Source: Cephalotrichum gorgonifer | Lineage: Eukaryota; Ascomycota; Sordariomycetes; Microascales; Microascaceae | Assembly (NCBI GenBank): GCA_900312665.1 | Contig: ONZQ02000001.1 | Span: 3,786,337 to 3,850,336 of the forward strand | Direction: 5' to 3' | DNA length: 64,000 nt | Translations under genes and position numbers: made by a program | The notes under the pieces: model-generated | Told to the model about the DNA's origin: nothing | Database searches by the model: none | Seen by the model: only the letters and a program-made list of their open reading frames with translations | Part shown: in pieces, positions 56,387 through 64,000 of the stretch | Layout of the letters: each line of letters opens with the position of its first letter | Numbering within the stretch: the first letter of the stretch is position 1

Positions 56387-59300
56387 TCATTCCCTTAGAT
56401 GCTGCCACCGATGATTCTGCGGCGTCTCCAGCTGTACCGGACTAGACCCCCTACTAGCGCCCCCCTGCACGGCCCTTCCTGTCCTCGGGCTCATGACCCC
56501 CATCCTCGGGCTCCTCGGCACGCTACTCTGCCTCGTCTCCCTCCGCGCCTTGTACACCTTCAGCTCCTCCCTCAGGCGGTCGAGCTCCCACTCCCGCTCC
56601 TTCAGCGTGACGGCCAGCTCGTCGTTCACCCTCCCGAGCGCGCTGACCTGGCTCTTCACGTTCGTCTCGTGGATGGCGCGGAGGTTCTCCGAGGCCTTGT
56701 GCGTCAGGTCCTTGACTTGCGCGGCGAGCTCGCGGTTCTCGTTCGCGAGCTCCTCCGCGGACCGGGACGCGTTCTGGTAGGCCTGGCGCGTGTAGTCGTG
56801 ATCTCGCTCCGAGTTCTCGTACCGCTTCTTGTAGCGTTCGATATCGGCCTCGGATGCCTCGAGGGCCTTTTCTAGATCGGATGCTGCGGCAGGCTCAGAT
56901 GCTGCGGCCGTGGGCCCCTGTCCCGGTTCCCTCACAGCCGGAGCGGGGGCGGCCTTGATCTCTACGAGTTCCGCTACCAACTTGGCCTTTTCCTCTTCGG
57001 CGGCTTGGAGGCGCGCCTCGAGTGACTTCGCCTTCTGCTCTGAGCTATCCCTCTCCCGCTCAAACTTGCTCCTTTCTTCGATGGCTGCGCGGTGGTGTGC
57101 GTGGATGGTGTTGATGGTATTCGAGAACTCATCGTTTCGCCGCGACAAGTTCGCAACGAGGCGCTTTAGCTCCTCTTCACGATATCTTGATTCTTCGAGT
57201 GCCTTCTGCTGGTCGTTGACCTAGATGCTTATGAGTATAGAGGTCCTCGGTAGGGGAGTTAACAGAGCATCCACGAACCTTGGATTCCATAACCTTCAGC
57301 AGCGCGCGAGGAACCGTGACTTCGTCGCTGGTGTCTTCCTCGTCGAGGACTTCCACGCCGAGGCAGCGAATTAGAGGAGAAAGTGCCTCAACACGATTGA
57401 TATCTACAATAGGCACTAGAGCTGAAAGCTTCTGTCGTTTCGCCTCGACCTCTTCAAAGTCGTCCTGCTTGCTCGACAGAACACGGTCAGCTACTCGAGA
57501 GTGCGTAAGGGCAACGCGGTGTAATACTCACGAGTTTTCGTTTCTTGGTATTGATGTCTTCCTCTTCGTCGGCGAAGCCGCGCTCCTGGGGCTGCGTGGC
57601 ATCCAGATAAACATCCAAAATACTGTCGGGCAGCTCGATGGGCTCGAAGGGAAAGGGATCTGCCGGCCCTCCAAGAAGGTTCGCGAAATGCTGAGCGATT
57701 TTGTGCGGTGGTACTGTTCGTCCCATCTCGGGGTTGACTACCATCCCCCGAATCTTGGTCAGAGCAATGACGAGCGCGTTCTTCCGGTCAAGTTCGGGAA
57801 TATCAGGATCCTTGTCTGTAATGCCAAGATCGAGATGTTCCAGGGAATGGGTGAGGACCAGGGAGAGGACCATGGGGTGCTTTTGCGCAGGCGTTAGTAG
57901 CGCGAGTCGCTTCGCGGCGACTGACCGTTTGAATTCGAAATCAAACCCAAAGACAAGCTCGAAATCGGACGGGTCATCCAGGAGGGCCTGGTCCGGTAAT
58001 ACCAGCACAATTTTAATGGGCGATGTGGCATGTCGGAATTCCATATCCTGAAGACCAGTTCGAGAAAAGGAGTAGCCTTCGGCGACTACTAAAGCCTCTA
58101 GGAAGCGTAGTAGTCGTTCAGACCGCGCTACAATAAGTACTTTCATCGGTAGCTCGCGCAAAAGGTCCAACATGTCCCAAATGAGAGCGTACTTGGCGTT
58201 CGACTCGTAGAGATACTTCTGAACCTCCTTAGGTGACATGGCATCCCAGGAAGCCGCGTCTAGTTCTGGAGGATAGTCGCAAACATCCAGGAGTTTGAGG
58301 AAGAGTGCCTCAATCTTGTGGACTGCTGATGGCTTGGGGGTTCTCAGCACCTCGTTGCTGAAAACGCTACAGAAACTCTCAATATCTGCGCGGGAGTTCA
58401 TGATCATCGCATCATAGAACGGGCGCTGGTTCGCTGGGAATGGAAGGGTAACAGTAAACTCTTTTGGCTCGTTGTCTGGCAGCCCGTGCTGGGTATCGCT
58501 AGCTTCATTCTCGTCCTCGGAAATGGTCATATCCGCAGGATTATCGAGGGAGGCATACTGACGTTCAGAAAACAGCGTACTGCGATCAGGAAGGTGCCGA
58601 CTGCCGGCCTCGGGTATCTCGGCAGATGTAGTGATATCCGAAGGCGCCACGGTTAGAGACTCTACTTCCTGTGACCGAATATCGCCTGGAGAAACCGCGG
58701 CTGGCACGGTGCCCTCGGCCGGTGACGTAGCGCTATCGTCCATTGGGAAATGTCCTTGGGGTAGGAGGATCCGGGGGGTTGGTCCCGATGCTTCCTCCGC
58801 AGTCTGTAGGATATCGCTAGGCGCCAATGATGAGCCCATCATGTCCGGCTGGGCGTCACCAACTTCGAAACTTAGCATCACCGGGTCATGCAGGGTTCTC
58901 AGTGGCGAGGGCTCGCCTCGGCGCGGCTCATTATCGAATTCGGGGGACCCGAGAAGAGCAGGTTCTTGGGTATCGGCCATAAAATCTTGCTGGATTTTAA
59001 GAAGCTCGTCGGTGAACCGCGACCTCTGAGGCTGTTTGTCGTCCTCCATGACTGGGGGACTCACAGAGGGTTGCCTGTTCTGTTGGTCGTCCCGTTCGTC
59101 AACTAGTTCGGCCCCAGAGACTGGACTCCTAGGTCTGGAGTGGTTCCCGCTCTGCTGTGAACGTGAGCCTAACGACGACCTCGCCCAGGAGAGATTGAGT
59201 CGCTGCGGTGGCCTGCGAAGAGCGGTCTCTGGTACGATGAAGTCCCTTGTGCTCGAACTCTCTGGGCCTGTGAGTTGCTGCGAGCTGTGCAGCAGGTTGG

Positions 59301-60847
59301 GCACAACCTGCGTGGCGTAGTGCAATGATCCTCGGGGTTGAGCAGAGCCGTAGTCAGCGGCACGACTATTATCAGACTGTTGCTCCTGGGTCCTTTCGAT
59401 GGTATGGTCGTTGTCCAGGCTGTCCGGGACTGCGGAGTATTTATCTCCTGAATCAGTCAGACCGGCGGTGGAGGAGGTGGGTTGTGAAGGGGAGGTAAAT
59501 GGAAGTTGAGTGAGAAATTGAGGCCCACTGCAGGACGAATGCGAAGTGCGGGAAAGGGTGATGGGTGGGAGGAGTTGCGTATTCGGTCGAGAGGAGTTGT
59601 GTTCGGCGCCGAGGGAGGAATGGGAGGCTATAGCCTGACTGCTGTGGGGAATGGGGAAACTATCAGGCTGACGGGATGGAATGCTTGGTTCGCTAGGTTC
59701 ATCAGGGCCAGAGAAAGCAGTTCTTTCCAACTCGTGGTCTTCTCCGCTCGGTTGTCGAAGGAGATCGGGCAAGGAGTCCTGTTGCACTTCCTCCGGCTCT
59801 TGTGACGCGGCTACTTGTAGTCCTCCCTGCTCCCCTGAGGTGATGGAAGACCAACTGCCAACTGTCGAAACGGACTGAGGGAGCCCAAGTATGGCGTGAA
59901 CGCTTGTGGGCGCGAGTCGGGAATCGTTGGGGGAGTCGTGGCTGAGGGACTCTTGCGAGTCGGGGATCGTACGTTGGCTGACAGTGCGATGCGAACTGTG
60001 ACTAGGACTGTGACAGTGTTGACTAGAGGAGTGGGGTGGTCGTGTGTAGGGTGACGACTGGGCCGCGCCCTCCGCAGACGTTTGGGAGAGCTGGACACTG
60101 AGATAATCGGACGTGTCGAGGACCGGATCGCGGGCTAACTCTACAACAATATTTCCTCTACGGTATCGAGAAACGGGCGTGTCCCATGCCTGGCTCGACT
60201 GGGGCGGGTCGGGTCTGTCGAGGGAATCGGTCGCAGGAGAAGACGATAGTGAGAGGGCGCGCGTCAGTCGCCTTCGTTTTGGTGCTCGCTCTTCGAGCTG
60301 GAGTGATACTGCGCGCGGGAGTGCCTGGGATGAATTGCTGGCGCTGGGGCTACTGGGGCTCTCGGTGGTCGGCTCGGGTATGTCTCTACGCGGTGTTTGG
60401 GGGCGAGACGAGAAGCCTTGAAGACGGGTCGCTCTTGCCGCGGTCGTAGGGGCTCCTGATTGCCACTCAGCTATAGCAGCGGCAGTGACTTGGCTGGCTG
60501 ATATCTGCAGAGAGGAGTGGTTAGTGCGCACGGGATGGTGACAGTGAAGGCGATGATAATGATAATGATAATGACAATGACATTGGCGATGACGATGGCG
60601 CAGTCGGGAATGGGAATAAGGAGGAATGCCAGCTTACCCACGATGGGTCGTATGCCTCGCCGGTTTCACGATCCGTTCCCTCCCAGTCAACTAAATATTC
60701 AAGGCGAGTTGGCGTTCGTCTCCGCTCATCTATAATCTCTCTGATGGCGTACCAGTTGTCGTCCTCGGGCGGTGGGTTCGCGGAGGGAGAGTTGGACCAG
60801 GCTAAGGATGAGGGTCTAGGTCTGGGTCTGCGGCGACGCCCGGACAT
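56387..60847 (-). CDS. Chromodomain protein with HDA1-complex subunit 2/3 (HDA2-3) domain
   Basis: Four exons (60847-60638, 60504-57532, 57464-57279, 57220-56387; introns 133, 67 and 58 bp) give 1400 residues. Residues 28-80 resemble a chromodomain (WYAIREIIDERR, EYLVDWEGTD, DPSWV), a module that reads methylated histone tails. Residues 80-740 are Ser/Gln/Pro-rich and disordered. Residues about 750-1040 match the class II histone deacetylase complex subunit 2/3 domain, a helicase-like fold: FTVTLPFPANQRPFYDAMI, YALIWDMLDLLRELPMKVLI, RSERLLRFLEALVV, then a Pro-Phe-Pro-Phe-Glu-Pro-Ile segment. The last exon is a long coiled coil ending in HRWQHLRE. In yeast, Hda2 and Hda3 scaffold the Hda1 deacetylase. 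In Neurospora, chromodomain protein CDP-2 works with HDA-1 in heterochromatin; orthology is plausible but unproven. The third intron starts with GTTCGT, a weak donor. Confidence 0.85.
60556..60582. repeat. GATAAT-type microsatellite in the first intron of the chromodomain gene
   Basis: An AATGAT-rich imperfect hexamer run within the 133-bp intron (60637-60505). It is probably neutral. Confidence 0.6.
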
Positions 60848-61994
60848 GAAGCTGAGGGAGTGGTCTCACAGACTGAAATGCGAGGCTAAGGCTGTGGCAG
60901 GCTAACCACCTCGTCGCGGATGCAGACACAGAAGGGACCTGTAGTTGGCGCGAGGCTGTGAGAGCTTGGGCTAATAACGAATGGCGCGCGATATGGGGTT
61001 GTAGGGTGGGGCTGGTACTTGTACAGTGTACATTCGATATCCTATCCGGAACCTTGGCGATGTCCAAGTGCATCCTCAAATAGGTCTTAATTTCAGCAGC
61101 GGCAGTGAGAATGTTAAGGCTTGCAGCAGGATTCCATAGAGGAAGTAGGAGAGTGCAAATAGCATACGTTTATCTTACTGTTTGAAAGGTGGACTACTGG
61201 ACTACAAGCAATTCACATTGGACACTCGTCTAACACCCTTCAGCTACATGGAAGTATGTCACTGGTGCATGCCATCACCTTTGTTTCCTTTCAGAGTGAA
61301 CATTATCAGGATGCAAGCCACAACCCCACTAGAGTACCCCATCAGCAGGCGTTCCGGGGATATATGCCAGAATATTGCTGTGCGTAAGACTTTAACTAAC
61401 ATATTGTAGGCAAGAGATTTGAGCTGTTACCTGTCAATAGCGGGGACAGTGCTCCTTAGGCGAGTGTAAGGGAAGCTTAGTTAGGTATGAATGAGGAAAA
61501 TGTACTTGTACATCGCCATCACGTGATGGCTTCTAGACCATCGTCTTGGACTCGGAGGCAAGTCCACCCAAGGCCGGCTATTAATACATGCTTGCTCTCC
61601 ACAATAGTAATGGCAGCCACCTCGATGAGATGGCTTTCCTTGTACCTGTATACGGCGGAAGTTGAGCGACCGTTATAATCCCCATAGTCCCGACCCTTTC
61701 CCCATTCTTTGAAGTCTGTCCGCCAGCTTGTACCCACCCGCCCTCCTCCACCTACTCGGACGACTGCGACCGCAGCTCCATCGTTTCCGCTTCCTATCGC
61801 GACCTATCCATCCAAGATCTCAGGCTTCCACCACCGCCGTGGCAAGCCCCGACTGGTAACTTTGGGACGCGTTTCCAGCAACCAGGACACTGTCCTTACG
61901 ATAACCGCGCCGCCGAGTCGCCCCGATCACCTCCGCATCACGATCCGACCCACGACTTGCTCCGGAAGCAGCGCCCTCTCATGAGCTCGCTGCT
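60848..61994. other. Divergent intergenic region (chromodomain gene / mau2)
   Basis: About 1.15 kb upstream of both genes. It contains octamers TACTTGTA at 61016-61023 and 61503-61510. The right end (61680-61994) is a C-rich leader of mau2 with a short upstream frame directly before the start codon. No gene is seen. Confidence 0.5.
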
Positions 61995-61998
61995 ATGA
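61981..61998 (+). promoter_or_regulatory. Five-codon upstream ORF overlapping the mau2 start (ATGA)
   Basis: The frame MSSLL ends at TGA 61996-61998, which overlaps the proposed mau2 ATG at 61995-61997. Ribosomes that use the first ATG would terminate on top of the main start, so leaky scanning or back-scanning reinitiation would be needed. It applies only if transcription starts upstream of 61981. Confidence 0.5.
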
Positions 61999-64000
61999 CC
62001 TTTCGAGGCACCATGCCCTCGGGGCCTCCTTTTAACGGCCAGCAGCCGCCTCAAGCTGCATACCAGCAGATGTACGGAAACTTGCCCCAAGCTGGAACGC
62101 CTGGGACGCAGTACCCCGATGGATCATTCTCCATGGGCAACCTCGTCCCCCAGGGACATCACCCCCAGCAACTGCCCCATGCCCAGCAGCAGCAGCACCA
62201 ATATTACCAGCACCAACCACAGCAACACCTCCAAGGCTACTATGGTGCGAATATGGCGGACGTGAACGGGAATGTGCATGCGCCATCACAGATGGCTTCC
62301 TTCCATAACATCTATGCCTCGCCGGTTCCTCATCAGCAGCAGGCGCAAATGCCGCAACAGCACCGGCAACACCAACCGTCGAATATACCACAGTTTGACG
62401 GTCAATCGCAATCCCACCTCATCGGCCAGCATGTTCCTACCTACCACACTCACCAGACACTTCACCCGCAGCAGCAGCAACAGTACCGGCAACAGCTTCA
62501 GCAGCAGCAGCAGCAGCATCATCAACATCAACAACAACAACAACAGCAGCAGTACCAGCAGCAGCAGCGGCGAATTCAACAGGCACAGCAACTCCCGCAG
62601 GCACTGCACTATCCACCGTCTCCGGCGCCCCATCCATCCGCTTCTCCGGTCATACCGCAAGCGCCGACAGCTCGACCCTCGCCTGCCGGCTCAACGATTC
62701 AAGTGGCTTCGCCGCGAGTCGCAGCGTCGCCTCGGCCGTCCATACACGCCCCCCCGCCCGCTATACAATCGAGACCTACGCCCCCGGCAGCGGGTTCTCC
62801 GGCAACCTATGGTGGCCATTTCCCTTCGCCATACACTGAGACCCAGCCGCGACCGCTACCCAGCCCAAAGCCTGGAGTGAGCATTTCGCCCGCGTTATCC
62901 GCCCGGTCCTCGAGTATATCGAAGAGATCACCTTCGGTTTCCGGTCGCACGCTCCTTGCTGACCCGAACTCCGTCCTTGTTTGTGTCGCCGAAGAGTGTT
63001 TTGGTAAGGCGCGCGGAAGTCTACAAGACGTGGTCTCGTCGCCCTCCGGGGGGGCAGTGGACGAGTACCAGAAGTTGATTGCAACGGGCCTCGCATGTCT
63101 CGAGACAGCGCTACTGAGCAGTCGACTTACGCCGAGGCAAGAGGCCAAGGTACGACTACGATACGCTTCCATCTTGTACGAGGACACCGAGAGCCTGATG
63201 GAGGCCGAAACGGCTCTGTCTAAAGGAATCAAGCTCTGCGACAAGGTTTGTTACTAGTCATCCGCGATCACCCTTAATCGGAGGTTTGCTGACAGGGGGT
63301 TCGGTGACTGCAGCATCGTTTTCTCGATCTCAAGTACGCCATGTCATACTTGCAGGCGAAGCTCCTATTCCAGAGAGGGCACGCAAAGGGCGCCACCCGC
63401 GCGGCGGATAAGCAACTTACCGACATATCGTGAGTCTCGTCGCTCAACTGGCCCGACTGCGAATTGCCGGTTTTCCCAATTGCTGACACCACTGTTTCCC
63501 TTAGATCGCGCCACGTTCACTGGATGTACGCATTTAGATTTCTGAAGGCCTCGTTTTATCTACAGTCCGGCATGTCCGCAGAGGGACCGGCGGTGGAGAA
63601 TCTCCGTTCCATATCAACCTTTGCCCACGGCCGTGGTGACTATGCGCTAGAAGCCTTCGCAGCATTACTGGAGGGCCTAGCGCTCTTGAAAACCAGCCGC
63701 GAGGACACACTAGACAGGCTGCACGAGTGCATCGCGAGGGCCTCCAAATACCAGCTCGACCCTCTTTTGCGGATTCCGCAGGTGGACATTCTCATCCTCC
63801 TATTGGACTTGGCATGCAGCATGCAGCAAAAGAACCCTGACGTCATGATCCAAAAGCTGCAGGCGCTACAAAATCGAATGGACGAGGCTTCAGACTGGCA
63901 GACATCGGCGGCTTCGCTCTTGTTGCCCATCAAGAAGCAAACGGGCATGCAACCGATTAGCGAAGACACGGCGGCAATTATCCGGCCCGGCAATGCGGAC
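61995..64000 (+). CDS. mau2: Cohesin loading factor MAU2/SCC4 (5' part; continues past window)
   Basis: Exons 61995-63245, 63314-63429 and 63505 onward (introns 68 and 75 bp) give 621 codons before the window ends, with no stop reached. The first about 320 residues are low-complexity: Gln/His/Pro-rich with a polyglutamine region at about residues 159-191, then Pro/Ser-rich with many SPR and PSP sites. From about residue 325 the cohesin-loader (MAU2/Scc4) helical-repeat domain begins: VLVCVAEECFGKARG, YQKLIATGLACLETAL, RLTPRQEAKVRLRYASILYEDT, MEAETALSKGIKLC, then DLKYAMSYLQAKLLF and WMYAFRFLKASFYLQ. Scc4 binds Scc2 and directs cohesin loading on chromosomes. The first intron starts GTTTGT, a weaker donor, but gives a phase-correct join and the expected helix. 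The long Gln-rich N-terminal extension is common in filamentous fungi. Confidence 0.9.
62469..62567 (+). repeat. Polyglutamine-coding CAR repeat region in mau2
   Basis: A run of CAG/CAA codons interrupted by His, Tyr, Arg and Leu codons encodes Gln-rich sequence. Codon mixing indicates selection for, or tolerance of, glutamine rather than pure CAG slippage. Confidence 0.85.

Overview
The window is nuclear DNA of a filamentous ascomycete (Pezizomycotina, most likely Sordariomycetes). The grounds are short GT-AG introns of 53 to 232 bp, G+C-rich coding sequence with C/G-ending codons, single-copy fungal gene families (flavin-carrier/TRP-like protein, POM34, INO80 subunit Ies1, HID1, glycogen synthase, ELO elongase, COX6, HDA1-complex subunit 2/3, MAU2), and no sign of operons or bacterial signals. 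There are two assembly gaps (25038-25434 and 49874-49893). I see no rRNA, tRNA, CRISPR array or intact transposon.

Layout: 1-202 is the 3' end of an unidentified gene. 1631-3157 (-) is an F-box protein. 4054-6604 (-) is an ML-like/TRP membrane protein. 9070-9783 (+) is an MMTAG2-like basic protein. 10629-16017 (+) is a 1750-residue protein with an HSP90-type ATPase fold and a C-terminal HExxH motif. 16914-17769 (-) is a POM34-type nucleoporin. 19086-21236 (+) is Ies1. 22027-24992 (+) is HID1. After a gap and a 4.2 kb gene-free stretch, 29679-32129 (+) is glycogen synthase. 34384-36486 (+) is a second F-box protein. A 7.9 kb gene desert follows, then 44348-45514 (+), a disordered fungal protein. 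A second desert (45515-51659) holds only a fragment of an inosine triphosphate pyrophosphatase gene. 51660-52907 (-) is a fatty-acid elongase, 54875-55866 (+) is cytochrome c oxidase subunit 6, 56387-60847 (-) is a chromodomain/HDA2-3 protein, and 61995 to the window end (+) is the cohesin loader MAU2.

Most genes are housekeeping, independently transcribed and unrelated in pathway. The only functionally suggestive neighbours are at the right end, where a chromatin-silencing subunit and the cohesin loader diverge from a 1.1 kb shared upstream region.

The signals I consider most worth following are: (1) the metzincin-spaced HExxH motif at the C terminus of the HSP90-type ATPase protein; (2) an in-frame TAG in that gene's tail followed by 93 open, protein-like codons; (3) a dispersed octamer, TACTYGTA, seen about 35 times and only between genes; and (4) the ITPase fragment in the second desert. 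Exon boundaries were built by hand from splice sites and reading-frame continuity. Family names rest on recalled sequence patterns, not on searches.
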